Source: Argentina anserina
Lineage: Eukaryota > Streptophyta > Magnoliopsida > Rosales > Rosaceae
Direction of reading: 5' to 3'
Length of the DNA: 64,000 nt
Assembly (NCBI RefSeq): GCF_933775445.1
Contig: NW_026089451.1
Coordinates: forward strand, 62,001-126,000
Positions within the stretch are counted from its first letter, which is position 1. The number at the start of each line of letters is the position of its first letter. This document shows, piece after piece, positions 11,767 through 24,623 of the stretch. Both the position numbers and the translations under genes were made by a program. The notes under the pieces were generated by a model. The model saw nothing but the letters and a program-made list of their open reading frames with translations. It did not search any database and was not told where the DNA came from.

Positions 11767-11915
11767 GCAATTTGAGTATCTTTTCAATTCTCGTTTGAGT
11801 ATCTTTCTGACCGGCTTTCGATGCGAGTTTCTATTGAATTTCAGATAGTTTCCAGTATGGGCGTGTGTTTCTTTCAAACTGAGTATCTTTCTATCGTGTG
11901 AGTATGTTTACTATT
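11767..11915. repeat. Chimeric monomer: T-type head joined to N-type tail
   Basis: It begins as a T monomer (GACCGGCTTTCGATGCGAG) but continues with TTTCTATTGAATTTCAGATAG and CCAGTATGGGCG, the tail of the N monomer that is two positions later in the first 28-mer (7877). The crossover lies in the shared GGCTTTCGATGCGAGTTT. The product removes exactly 298 bases relative to unit one, as expected for unequal exchange between out-of-register monomers. Confidence 0.8.
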
Positions 11916-13263
11916 GCACTTTGAGTATCCTTTCAATTCTCGTTTGAGTATCTTTCTGTAAGCCTTTCTGATGCGAGTTTCTATTGAATTTGAGATTGTT
12001 TCCAGTGTGGGCGTGTGTTTCTTTCAAACTGAGTATCTTTCTATCGTTTAAGTATGTTTACTATTGCACTTTGCGTATCTTTTCAATTCTCGTTTGAGTA
12101 TCTTTCTGTAAGCCATTCTGATGCGAGTTTCTATTGAATTTCAGATAGTTTCCAGTGTGGGCGTGTGTTTCTTTCAAACTGAGTATCTTTCTATCGTGTG
12201 AGTATGTTTACTATTGCACTTTGAGTATCCTTTCAATTCTCGTTTGAGTATCTTTCTGTAAGCCTTTCTTATGCGAGTTTCTATTGAATTTGAGATTGTT
12301 TCCAGTGTGGGCGTGTGTTTCTTTCAAACTGAGTATCTTTCTATCGTTTGAGTATGTTTACTATTACACTTTGCGTATCTTTTCAATTCTCGTTTGAGTA
12401 TCTTTCTGTAAGCCATTCTGATGCGAGTTTCTATTGAATTTCAGATAGTTTCCAGTGTGGGCGTGTGTTTCTTTCAAACTGAGTATCTTTCTATCGTTTG
12501 AGTATGTTTACAATTGCAATTTGAGTATCTTTTCAATTCTCGTTTGAGTATCTTTCTGTAAGCCTTTCTGATGCGAGTTTCTATTGAATTTGAGAGTGTT
12601 TCCATTGTGGGCGTGTGTTTCTTTCAAAATGAGTATCTTTCTATCGTTTGAGTATGTTTACTATTGCACTTTGCGTATCTTTTCAATTCTCGTTTGAGTA
12701 TGTTTCTGTAAGGCTTTCTGATGCGAGTTTCTCTTGAATTTGAGAGTGTTTCCAGTGTGGGCGTGTGTTTCTTTCAAACTGAGTATCTTTCTATCGTTTG
12801 AGTATGTTTACTATTGCACTTTGCGTATCTTTTCAATTCTCGTTTGAGTATCTTTCTGAACGGCTTTCGATGCGAGTTTTTCTTGAATTTTAGAGTGTTT
12901 CCAGTGTGGGCGTGTGTTTCTTTCAAACTGAGTATCTTTCTATCGTTTGAGTATGTTTACTATTGCACTTTGAGTATCTTTTCAATTCTCGTTTGAGTAT
13001 CTTTCTGTAAGCCTTTCCGATGCGAGTTTCTATTGAATTTGAGAGTGTTTCCAGTGTGGGCGTGTGTTTCTTTCAAACTGAGTATCTTTCTATCGTTTGA
13101 GTATGTTTACTATTACAATTTGAGTATCTTTTCAATTCTCGTTTGAGTATCTTTCTGAACGGCTTTCGATGCGAGTTTCTATTGAATTTCATATAGTTTC
13201 CAGTATGGGCGTGTGTTTCTTTCAAACTGAGTATCTTTCTATCGTGTGAGTATGTTTACTATT

Positions 13264-15063
13264 GCACTTTGAGTATCCTTTCAATTCTCGTTTGAGTATC
13301 TTTCTGTAAGCCTTTCTGATGCGAGTTTCTATTGAATTTGAGATTGTTTCCAGTGTGGGCGTGTGTTTCTTTCAAACTGAGTATCTTTCTATCGTTTAAG
13401 TATGTTTACTATTGCACTTTGCGTATCTTTTCAATTGTCGTTTGAGTATCTTTCTGTAAGCCATTCTGATGCGAGTTTCTATTGAATTTCAGATAGTTTC
13501 CAGTGTGGGCGTGTGTTTCTTTCAAACTGAGTATCTTTCTATCGTGTGAGTATGTTTACTATTGCACTTTGAGTATCCTTTCAATTCTCGTTTGAGTATC
13601 TTTCTGTAAGCCTTTCTTATGCGAGTTTCTATTGAATTTGAGATTGTTTCCAGTGTGGGCGTGTGTTTCTTTCAAACTGAGTATCTTTCTATCGTTTGAG
13701 TATGTTTACTATTACACTTTGCGTATCTTTTCAATTCTCGTTTGAGTATCTTTCTGTAAGCCATTCTGATGCGAGTTTCTATTGAATTTCAGATAGTTTC
13801 CAGTGTGGGCGTGTGTTTCTTTCAAACTGAGTATCTTTCTATCGTTTGAGTATGTTTACAATTGCAATTTGAGTATCTTTTCAATTCTCGTTTGAGTATC
13901 TTTCTGTAAGCCTTTCTGATGCGAGTTTCTATTGAATTTGAGAGTGTTTCCATTGTGGGCTTGTGTTTCTTTCAAAATGAGTATCTTTCTATCGTTTGAG
14001 TATGTTTACAATTGCAATTTGAGTATCTTTTCAATTCTCGTTTGAGTATCTTTCTGTAAGCCTTTCTGATGCGAGTTTCTATTGAATTTGAGAGTGTTTC
14101 CATTGTGGGCGTGTGTTTCTTTCAAAATGAGTATCTTTCTATCGTTTGAGTATGTTTACTATTGCACTTTGCGTATCTTTTCAATTCTCGTTTGAGTATG
14201 TTTCTGTAAGGCTTTCTGATGCGAGTTTCTCTTGAATTTGAGAGTGTTTCCAGTGTGGGCGTGTGTTTCTTTCAAACTGAGTATCTTTCTATCGTGTGAG
14301 TATGTTTACTATTGCACTTTGAGTATCCTTTCAATTCTCGTTTGAGTATCTTTCTGTAAGCCTTTCTGATGCGAGTTTCTATTGAATTTGAGATTGTTTC
14401 CAGTGTGGGCGTGTGTTTCTTTCAAACTGAGTATCTTTCTATCGTTTAAGTATGTTTACTATTGCACTTTGCGTATCTTTTCAATTGTCGTTTGAGTATC
14501 TTTCTGTAAGCCATTCTGATGCGAGTTTCTATTGAATTTCAGATAGTTTCCAGTGTGGGCGTGTGTTTCTTTCAAACTGAGTATCTTTCTATCGTGTGAG
14601 TATGTTTACTATTGCACTTTGAGTATCCTTTCAATTCTCGTTTGAGTATCTTTCTGTAAGCCTTTCTTATGCGAGTTTCTATTGAATTTGAGATTGTTTC
14701 CAGTGTGGGCGTGTGTTTCTTTCAAACTGAGTATCTTTCTATCGTTTGAGTATGTTTACTATTACACTTTGCGTATCTTTTCAATTCTCGTTTGAGTATC
14801 TTTCTGTAAGCCATTCTGATGCGAGTTTCTATTGAATTTCAGATAGTTTCCAGTGTGGGCGTGTGTTTCTTTCAAACTGAGTATCTTTCTATCGTTTGAG
14901 TATGTTTACAATTGCAATTTGAGTATCTTTTCAATTCTCGTTTGAGTATCTTTCTGTAAGCCTTTCTGATGCGAGTTTCTATTGAATTTGAGAGTGTTTC
15001 CATTGTGGGCGTGTGTTTCTTTCAAAATGAGTATCTTTCTATCGTTTGAGTATGTTTACTATT
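13264..15063. repeat. 7-mer tandem duplication, 1050-bp period, all monomers 150 bp
   Basis: Order P Q Pt Q P* P* R (13264-14313), then P Q Pt Q P* (14314-15063). The rare CAATTGTCG in the Q monomers at about 13434 and 14484 is shared at exactly 1050 bases. A difference, GGGCTTGTG at about 13959 against GGGCGTGTG at the matching site, shows change after duplication. All monomers are 150 bp, so the reading phase is constant here. Confidence 0.85.
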
Positions 15064-15510
15064 GCACTTTGCGTATCTTTTCAATTCTCGTTTGAGTATC
15101 TTTCTGACGGATTTCGATGCGAGTTTCTATTGAATTTCAGAGAGTTTCCAGTGTGGGCGTGTGTTTCTTTCCAACTGAGTATCTTTATATCGTTTGAGGA
15201 TGTTTACTATTGCACTTTGAGTATCTTTTCAATTCTCGTTTAAGTATCTTTCTGTAAGCCTTTCCGATGCGAGTTTCTATTGAATTTGAGAGTGTTTCCA
15301 GAGTGGGCGTGTGTTTCTTTCAAACTGAGTATCTTTCTATCGTTTGAGTATGTTTACTATTGCACTTTGCGTATCTTTTCAATTCTAGTTTGAGTATCTT
15401 TCTGAACGGCTTTCGATGCTAGTTTCTATTGAATTTCAGATAGTTTCCAGTGTGGGCGTGTGTTTCTTTCAAACTGAGTATCTTTCTATCGTTTGAGTAT
15501 GTTTACTATT
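15064..15510. repeat. Partial copy (D-Pc-Nt) of 10124-10570
   Basis: Three monomers match 10124-10570 at offset 4940, including the private GTTTGAGGATG, CCAGAGTGGG and AATTCTAGTTTG. The stretch sits directly before the large 9-kb duplication and is not part of it: at the corresponding place before copy B (24476) lies an unrelated S monomer. Confidence 0.8.
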
Positions 15511-18500
15511 GCACTTTGCGTATCTTTTCAATTCTCGTTTGAGTATGTTTCTGTAAGGCTTTCTGATGCGAGTTTCTCTTGAATTTGAGAGTGTTTCCAG
15601 TGTGGGCGTGTGTTTCTTTCAAACTGAGTATCTTTCTATCGTTTGAGTATGTTTACTATTGCAATTTGAGTATCTTTTCAATTATCGTTTGAGTATCTTT
15701 CTGACCGGCTTTCGATGCGAGTTTTTCTTGAATTTGAGAGTGTTTCCAGTGTGGGCGTGTGTTTCTTTCAAACTGAGTATCTTTCTATCGTTTGAGTATG
15801 TTTACTATTGCACTTTGCGTATCTTTTCAATTCTCGTTTGAGTATCTTTCTGAACGGCTTTCGATGCGAGTTTCTATTGAATTTGAGATAGTTTCCAGTG
15901 TGGGCGTGTGTTTCTTTCAAACTGAGTATCTTTCTATCGTTTGAGTATGTTTACTATTGCACTTTGCGTATCTTTTCAATTCTCGTTTGAGTATGTTTCT
16001 GTAAGGCTTTCTGATGCGAGTTTCTCTTGAATTTGAGAGTGTTTCCAGTGTGGGCGTGTGTTTCTTTCAAACTGAGTATCTTTCTATTGTTTGAGTATGT
16101 TTACTATTGCACTTTGAGTATCTTTTCAATTCTCGTTTGAGTATCTTTCTGAACGGCTTTCGATGCGAGTTTCTATTGAATTTGAGATTGTTTCCAGTGT
16201 GGGCGTGTGTTTCTTTCAAACTGAGTATCTTTCTATCGTTTAAGTATGTTTACTATTGCACTTTGCGTATCTTTTCAATTCTCGTTTGAGTATCTTTCTG
16301 AACGGCTTTCGATGCGAGTTTCTCTTGAATTTGAGAGTGTTTCCAGTGTGGGCGTGTGTTTCTTTCAAACTGAGTATCTTTCTATTGTTTGAGTATGTTT
16401 ACTATTGCACTTTGAGTATCTTTTCAATTCTCGTTTGAGTATCTTTCTGAACGGCTTTCGATGCGAGTTTCTATTGAATTTGAGATTGTTTCCAGTGTGG
16501 GCGTGTGTTTCTTTCAAACTGAGTATCTTTCTATCGTTTGAGTATGTTTACTATTGCAATTTGAGTATCTTTTCAATTCTCGTTTGAGTATCTTTCTGAC
16601 CGGCTTTCGATGCGAGTTTTTCTTGAATTTGAGAGTGTTTCCAGTGTGGGCGTGTGTTTCTTTCAAACTGAGTATCTTTCTATCGTTTGAGTATGTTTAC
16701 TATTGCACTTTGCGTATCTTTTCAATTCTCGTTTGAGTATCTTTCTGAACGGCTTTCGATGCGAGTTTCTATTGAATTTGAGATAGTTTCCAGTGTGGGC
16801 GTGTGTTTCTTTCAAACTGAGTATCTTTCTATCGTTTGAGTATGTTTACTATTGCACTTTGCGTATCTTTTCAATTCTCGTTTGAGTATGTTTCTGTAAG
16901 GCTTTCTGATGCGAGTTTCTCTTGAATTTGAGAGTGTTTCCAGTGTGGGCGTGTGTTTCTTTCAAACTGAGTATCTTTCTATCGTGTGAGTATGTTTACT
17001 ATTGCACTTTGAGTATCCTTTCAATTCTCGTTTGAGTATCTTTCTGTAAGCCTTTCTGATGCGAGTTTCTATTGAATTTGAGATTGTTTCCAGTGTGGGC
17101 GTGTGTTTCTTTCAAACTGAGTATCTTTCTATCGTTTAAGTATGTTTACTATTGCACTTTGCGTATCTTTTCAATTCTCGTTTGAGTATCTTTCTGTAAG
17201 CCTTTCTGATGCGAGTTTCTATTGAATTTCAGATAGTTTCCAGTGTGGGCGTGTGTTTCTTTCAAACTGAGTATCTTTCTATCGTTTGAGTATGTTTACT
17301 ATTGCACTTTGAGTATCTTTTCAATTCTCGTTTGAGTATCTTTCTGTAAGCCTTTCTTATGCGAGTTTCTATTGAATTTGAGATTGTTTCCAGTGTGGGC
17401 GTGTGTTTCTTTCAAACTGAGTATCTTTCTATCGTTTGAGTATGTTTACTATTACACTTTGCGTATCTTTTCAATTCTCGTTTGAGTATCTTTCTGTAGC
17501 CATTCTGATGCGAGTTTCTATTGAATTTCAGATAGTTTCCAGTGTGGGCGTGTGTTTCTTTCAAACTGAGTATCTTTCTATCGTTTGAGTATGTTTACAA
17601 TTGCAATTTGAGTATCTTTTCAATTCTCGTTTGAGTATCTTTCTGTAAGCCTTTCTGATGCGAGTTTCTATTGAATTTGAGAGTGTTTCCATTGTGGGCG
17701 TGTGTTTCTTTCAAAATGAGTATCTTTCTATCGTTTGAGTATGTTTACTATTGCACTTTGCGTATCTTTTCAATTCTCGTTTGAGTATCTTTCTGACGGA
17801 TTTCGATGCGAGTTTCTATTGAATTTCAGAGAGTTTCCAGTGTGGGCGTGTGTTTCTTTCCAACTGAGTATCTTTATATCGTTTGAGTATGTTTACTATT
17901 GGACTTTGAGTATCTTTTCAATTCTCGTTTAAGTATCTTTCTGTAAGCCTTTCCGATGCGAGTTTCTATTGAATTTGAGAGTGTTTCCAGTGTGGGCGTG
18001 TGTTTCTTTCAAACTGAGTATCTTTCTATCGTTTGAGTATGTTTACTATTGCACTTTGCGTATCTTTTCAATTCTCGTTTGAGTATCTTTCTGAACGGCT
18101 TTCGATGCTAGTTTCTATTGAATTTCAGATAGTTTCCAGTGTGGGCGTGTGTTTCTTTCAAACTGAGTATCTTTCTATCGTTTGAGTATGTTTACTATTG
18201 CACTTTGCGTATCTTTTCAATTCTCGTTTGAGTATGTTTCTGTAAGGCTTTCTGATGCGAGTTTCTATTGAATTTGAGAGTGTTTCCAGTGTGGGCGTGT
18301 GTTTCTTTCAAACTGAGTATCTTTCTATCGTTTGAGTATGTTTACTATTGCAATTTGAGTATCTTTTCAATTCTCGTTTGAGTATCTTTCTGACCGTCTT
18401 TCGATGCGAGTTTTTCTTGAATTTGAGAGTGTTTCCAGTGTGGGCGTGTGTTTCTTTCAAACTGAGTATCTTTCTATCGTTTGAGTATGTTTACTATTGC

Positions 18501-21500
18501 ACTTTGAGTATCCTTTCATTTCTCGTTTGAATATCTTTCTGTAAGCCTTTCCGATGCGAGTTTATATTGAATTTGAGAGTGTTTCCAGTGTGGGCGTGTG
18601 TTTCTTTCAAACTGAGTATCTTTCTATCGTTTGAGTATGTTTACTATTGCACTTTGCGTATCTTTTCAATTCTCGTTTGAGTATCTTTCTGAACGGCTTT
18701 CGATGCGAGTTTCTATTGAATTTCAGATAGTTTCCAGTGTGGGCGTGTGTTTCTTTCAAACTGAGTATCTTTCTATCGTTTGAGTATGTTTACTATTGCA
18801 CTTTGCGTATCTTTTCAATTCTCGTTTGAGTATGTTTCTGTAAGGCTTTCTGATGCGAGTTTCTCTTGAATTTGAGAGTGTTTCCAGTGTGGGCGTGTGT
18901 TTCTTTCAAACTGAGTATCTTTCTATCGTTTGAGTATGTTTACTATTGCAATTTGAGTATCTTTTCAATTCTCGTTTGAGTATCTTTCTGACCGGCTTTC
19001 GATGCGAGTTTTTCTTGAATTTGAGAGTGTTTCCAGTGTGGGCGTGTGTTTCTTTCAAACTGAGTATCTTTCTATCGTTTGAGTATGTTTACTATTGCAC
19101 TTTGCGTATCTTTTCAATTCTCGTTTGAGTATCTTTCTGAACGGCTTTCGATGCGAGTTTCTATTGAATTTCAGATAGTTTCCAGTGTGGGCGTGTGTTT
19201 CTTTCAAACTGAGTATCTTTCTATCGTTTGAGTATGTTTACTATTGCACTTTGCGTATCTTTTCAATTCTCGTTTGAGTATGTTTCTGTAAGGCTTTCTG
19301 ATGCGAGTTTCTCTTGAATTTGAGAGTGTTTCCAGTGTGGGCGTGTGTTTCTTTCAAACTGAGTATCTTTCTATTGTTTGAGTATGTTTACTATTGCACT
19401 TTGAGTATCTTTTCAATTCTCGTTTGAGTATCTTTCTGAACGGCTTTCGATGCGAGTTTCTATTGAATTTGAGATTGTTTCCTGTGTGGGCGTGTGTTTC
19501 TTTCAAACTGAGTATCTTTCTATCGTTTGAGTATGTTTACTATTGCAATTTGAGTATCTTTTCAATTCTCGTTTGAGTATCTTTCTGACCGGCTTTCGAT
19601 GCGAGTTTTTCTTGAATTTGAGAGTGTTTCCAGTGTGGGCTTGTGTTTCTTTCAAACTGAGTATCTTTCTATCGTTTAAGTATGTTTACTATTGCACTTT
19701 GCGTATCTTTTCAATTCTCGTTTGAGTATCTTTCTGAACGGCTTTCGATGCGAGTTTCTCTTGAATTTGAGAGTGTTTCCAGTGTGGGCGTGTGTTTCTT
19801 TCAAACTGAGTATCTTTCTATTGTTTGAGTATGTTTACTATTGCACTTTGAGTATCTTTTCAATTCTCGTTTGAGTATCTTTCTGAACGGCTTTCGATGC
19901 GAGTTTCTATTGAATTTGAGATTGTTTCCTGTGTGGGCGTGTGTTTCTTTCAAACTGAGTATCTTTCTATCGTTTGAGTATGTTTACTATTGCAATTTGA
20001 GTATCTTTTCAATTCTCGTTTGAGTATCTTTCTGACCGGCTTTCGATGCGAGTTTTTCTTGAATTTGAGAGTGTTTCCAGTGTGGGCGTGTGTTTCTTTC
20101 AAACTGAGTATCTTTCTATCGTTTGAGTATGTTTACTATTGCACTTTGCGTATCTTTTCAATTCTCGTTTGAGTATCTTTCTGAACGGCTTTCGATGCGA
20201 GTTTCTATTGAATTTGAGATAGTTTCCAGTGTGGGCGTGTGTTTCTTTCAAACTGAGTATCTTTCTATCGTTTGAGTATGTTTACTATTGCACTTTGCGT
20301 ATCTTTTCAATTCTCGTTTGAGTATGTTTCTGTAAGGCTTTCTGATGCGAGTTTCTCTTGAATTTGAGAGTGTTTCCAGTGTGGGCGTGTGTTTCTTTCA
20401 AACTGAGTATCTTTCTATCGTGTGAGTATGTTTACTATTGCACTTTGAGTATCCTTTCAATTCTCGTTTGAGTATCTTTCTGTAAGCCTTTCTGATGCGA
20501 GTTTCTATTGAATTTGAGATTGTTTCCAGTGTGGGCGTGTGTTTCTTTCAAACTGAGTATCTTTCTATCGTTTAAGTATGTTTACTATTGCACTTTGCGT
20601 ATCTTTTCAATTCTCGTTTGAGTATCTTTCTGTAAGCCATTCTGATGCGAGTTTCTATTGAATTTCAGATAGTTTCCAGTGTGGGCGTGTGTTTCTTTCA
20701 AACTAAGTATCTTTCTATTGTTTGAGTATGTTTACTATTGCAATTTTAGTATCCTTTCAATTCTCGTTTGAGTATCTTTCTGAACGGCTTTCGATGCTAG
20801 TTTCTATTGAATTTCAGATAGTTTCCAGTGTGGGCGTGTGTTTCTTTCAAACTGAGTATCTTTCTATCGTTTGAGTATGTTTACTATTGCAATTTGAGTA
20901 TCTTTTCAATTCTCGTTTGAGTATCTTTCTGACCGTCTTTCGATGCGAGTTTTTCTTGAATTTGAGAGTGTTTCCAGTGTGGGCGTGTGTTTCTTTCAAA
21001 CTGAGTATCTTTCTATCGTTTGAGTATGTTTACTATTGCACTTTGAGTATCCTTTCATTTCTCGTTTGAATATCTTTCTGTAAGCCTTTCCGATGCGAGT
21101 TTATATTGAATTTGAGAGTGTTTCCAGTGTGGGCGTGTGTTTCTTTCAAACTGAGTATCTTTCTATCGTTTGAGTATGTTTACTATTGCACTTTGCGTAT
21201 CTTTTCAATTCTCGTTTGAGTATCTTTCTGAACGGCTTTCGATGCTAGTTTCTATTGAATTTCAGATAGTTTCCAGTGTGGGCGTGTGTTTCTTTCAAAC
21301 TGAGTATCTTTCTATCGTTTGAGTATGTTTACTATTGCACTTTGCGTATCTTTTCAATTCTCGTTTGAGTATGTTTCTGTAAGGCTTTCTGATGCGAGTT
21401 TCTCTTGAATTTGAGAGTGTTTCCAGTGTGGGCGTGTGTTTCTTTCAAACTGAGTATCTTTCTATCGTTTGAGTATGTTTACTATTGCAATTTGAGTATC

Positions 21501-24500
21501 TTTTCAATTCTCGTTTGAGTATCTTTCTGAACGGCTTTCGATGCGAGTTTTTCTTGAATTTGAGAGTGTTTCCAGTGTGGGCGTGTGTTTCTTTCAAACT
21601 GAGTATCTTTCTATCGTTTGAGTATGTTTACTATTGCACTTTGCTTATCTTTTCAATTCTCGTTTGAGTATCTTTCTGAACGGCTTTCGATGCGAGTTTC
21701 TATTGAATTTCAGATAGTTTCCAGTGTGGGCGTGTGTTTCTTTCAAACTGAGTATCTTTCTATCGTTTGAGTATGTTTACTATTGCACTTTGCGTATCTT
21801 TTCAATTCTCGTTTGAGTATGTTTCTGTAAGGCTTTCTGATGCGAGTTTCTCTTGAATTTGAGAGTGTTTCCAGTGTGGGCGTGTGTTTCTTTCAAACTG
21901 AGTATCTTTCTATTGTTTGACTATGTTTACTATTGCACTTTGAGTATCTTTTCAATTCTCGTTTGAGTATCTTTCTGAACGGCTTTCGATGCGAGTTTTT
22001 CTTGAATTTGAGAGTGTTTCCAGTGTGGGCGTGTGTTTCTTTCAAACTGAGTATCTTTCTATCGTTTAAGTATGTTTACTATTGCACTTTGCGTATCTTT
22101 TCAATTCTCGTTTGAGTATCTTTCTGAACGGCTTTCGATGCGAGTTTTTCTTGAATTTTAGAGTGTTTCCAGTGTGGGCGTGTGTTTCTTTCAAACTGAG
22201 TATCTTTCTATCGTTTGAGTATGTTTACTATTGCACTTTGAGTATCTTTTCAATTCTCGTTTGAGTATCTTTCTGTAGGCCTTTCCGATGCGAGTTTCTA
22301 TTGAATTTGAGAGTGTTTCCAGTGTGGGCGTGTGTTTCTTTCAAACTGAGTATCTTTCTATCGTTTGAGTATGTTTACAATTACAATTTGAGTATCTTTT
22401 CAATTCTCGTTTGAGTATCTTTCTGAACGGCTTTCGATGCGAGTTTCTATTGAATTTCATATAGTTTCCAGTCTGGGCGTGTGTTTCTTTCAAACTGAGT
22501 ATCTTTCTATCGTGTGAGTATGTTTACTATTGCACTTTGAGTATCCTTTCAATTCTCGTTTGAGTATCTTTCTGTAAGCCTTTCTGATGCGAGTTTCTAT
22601 TGAATTTGAGATTGTTTCCAGTGTGGGCGTGTGTTTCTTTCAAACTGAGTATCTTTCTATCGTTTAAGTATGTTTACTATTGCACTTTGCGTATCTTTTC
22701 AATTCTCGTTTGAGTATCTTTCTGTAAGCCATTCTGATGCGAGTTTCTATTGAATTTCAGATAGTTTCCAGTGTGGGCGTGTGTTTCTTTCAAACTGAGT
22801 ATCTTTCTATCGTGTGAGTATGTTTACTATTGCACTTTGAGTATCCTTTCAATTCTCGTTTGAGTATCTTTCTGTAAGCCTTTCTTATGCGAGTTTCTAT
22901 TGAATTTGAGATTGTTTCCAGTGTGGGCGTGTGTTTCTTTAAAACTGAGTATCTTTCTATCGTTTGAGTATGTTTACTATTACACTTTGCGTATCTTTTC
23001 AATTCTCGTTTGAGTATCTTTCTGTAAGCCATTCTGATGCGAGTTTCTATTGAATTTCAGATAGTTTCCAGTGTGGGCGTGTGTTTCTTTCAAACTGAGT
23101 ATCTTTCTATCGTTTGAGTATGTTTACAATTGCAATTTGAGTATCTTTTCAATTCTCGTTTGAGTATCTTTCTGTAAGCCTTTCTGATGCGAGTTTCTAT
23201 TGAATTTGAGAGTGTTTCCATTGTGGGCGTGTGTTTCTTTCAAAATGAGTATCTTTCTATCGTTTGAGTATGTTTACTATTGCACTTTGCGTATCTTTTC
23301 AATTCTCGTTTGAGTATCTTTCTGACGGATTTCGATGCGAGTTTCTATTGAATTTCAGAGAGTTTCCAGTGTGGGCGTGTGTTTCTTTCCAACTGAGTAT
23401 CTTTATATCGTTTGAGTATGTTTACTATTGCACTTTGAGTATCTTTTCAATTCTCGTTTAAGTATCTTTCTGTAAGCCTTTCCGATGCGAGTTTCTATTG
23501 AATTTGAGAGTGTTTCCAGTGTGGGCGTGTGTTTCTTTCAAACTGAGTATCTTTCTATCGTTTGAGTATGTTTACTATTGCACTTTGCGTATCTTTTCAA
23601 TTCTCGTTTGAGTATCTTTCTGAACGGCTTTCGATGCTAGTTTCTATTGAATTTCAGATAGTTTCCAGTGTGGGCGTGTGTTTCTTTCAAACTGAGTATC
23701 TTTCTATCGTTTGAGTATGTTTACTATTGCACTTTGCGTATCTTTTCAATTCTCGTTTGAGTATGTTTCTGTAAGGCTTTCTGATGCGAGTTTCTCTTGA
23801 ATTTGAGAGTGTTTCCAGTGTGGGCGTGTGTTTCTTTCAAACTGAGTATCTTTCTATCGTTTGAGTATGTTTACTATTGCAATTTGAGTATCTTTTCAAT
23901 TCTCGTTTGAGTATCTTTCTGACCGGCTTTCGATGCGAGTTTTTCTTGAATTTGAGAGTGTTTCCAGTGTGGGCGTGTGTTTCTTTCAAACTGAGTATCT
24001 TTCTATCGTTTGAGTATGTTTACTATTGCACTTTGCGTATCTTTTCAATTCTCGTTTGAGTATCTTTCTGAACGGCTTTCGATGCGAGTTTCTATTGAAT
24101 TTCAGATAGTTTCCAGTGTGGGCGTGTGTTTCTTTCAAACTGAGTATCTTTCTATCGTTTGAGTATGTTTACTATTGCACTTTGCGTATCTTTTCAATTC
24201 TCGTTTGAGTATCTTTCTGTAAGCCATTCTGATGCGAGTTTCTATTGAATTTCAGATAGTTTCTAGTGTGGGCGTGTGTTTCTTTCAAACTGAGTATCTT
24301 TCTATTGTTTGAGTATGTTTACTATTGCAATTTGAGTATCTTTTCAATTCTCGTTTGAGTATCTTTCTGAACGGCTTTCGATGCGAGTTTTTCTTGAATT
24401 TGAGAGTGTTTCCAGTGTGGGCGTGTGTTTCTTTCAAACTGAGTATCTTTCTATCGTTTGAGTATGTTTACTATTGCACTTTGCGTATCTTTTCAATTCT

Positions 24501-24623
24501 CGTTTGAGTATCTTTCTGACAGCTTTCGATGCGAGTTTCTATTGAATTTCAGAGAGTTTCCAGTGTGGGCGTGTGTTTCTTTCAAACTGAGTATCTTTCT
24601 ATCGTTTGAGTATGTTTACTATT
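15511..24623. repeat. Large higher-order duplication, copy A (9113 bp, ~61 monomers)
   Basis: It starts with an R monomer at 15511 and ends with an S monomer (GACAGCTTTC, 24476-24623). It matches copy B at offset 9113 up to about 20.2 kb and at 9263 beyond about 20.9 kb. Shared rare markers include AATTATCG (about 15681), CTGTAGCCATTC with one base missing (about 17495), GGGCTTGTG (about 19638), AACTAAGTATC (20701) and CTTTAAAACTG (about 22938). Differences from B that I saw include CCTGTGTGG at 19481 and 19928, a converted patch near 17.19-17.34 kb, and TCTATTG for TCTCTTG near 18.26 kb. Confidence 0.88.

Larger units (their letters stand above)
10124..15063. repeat. Edited second copy of the 28-mer, 33 monomers, 4940 bp
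   Basis: It follows 5936-10123 at offset 4188 up to about 11.8 kb and at offset 3890 afterwards, because two 149-base monomers are missing at the chimeric unit 11767-11915. It is then lengthened by a 7-monomer duplication (13264-14313). Eight 149, one 148 and twenty-four 150 sum to 4940. Private markers of its start, GTTTGAGGATG (10253) and CCAGAGTGGG, recur together at 15193 and nearby, so the start of this unit was copied again immediately downstream. Confidence 0.83.
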
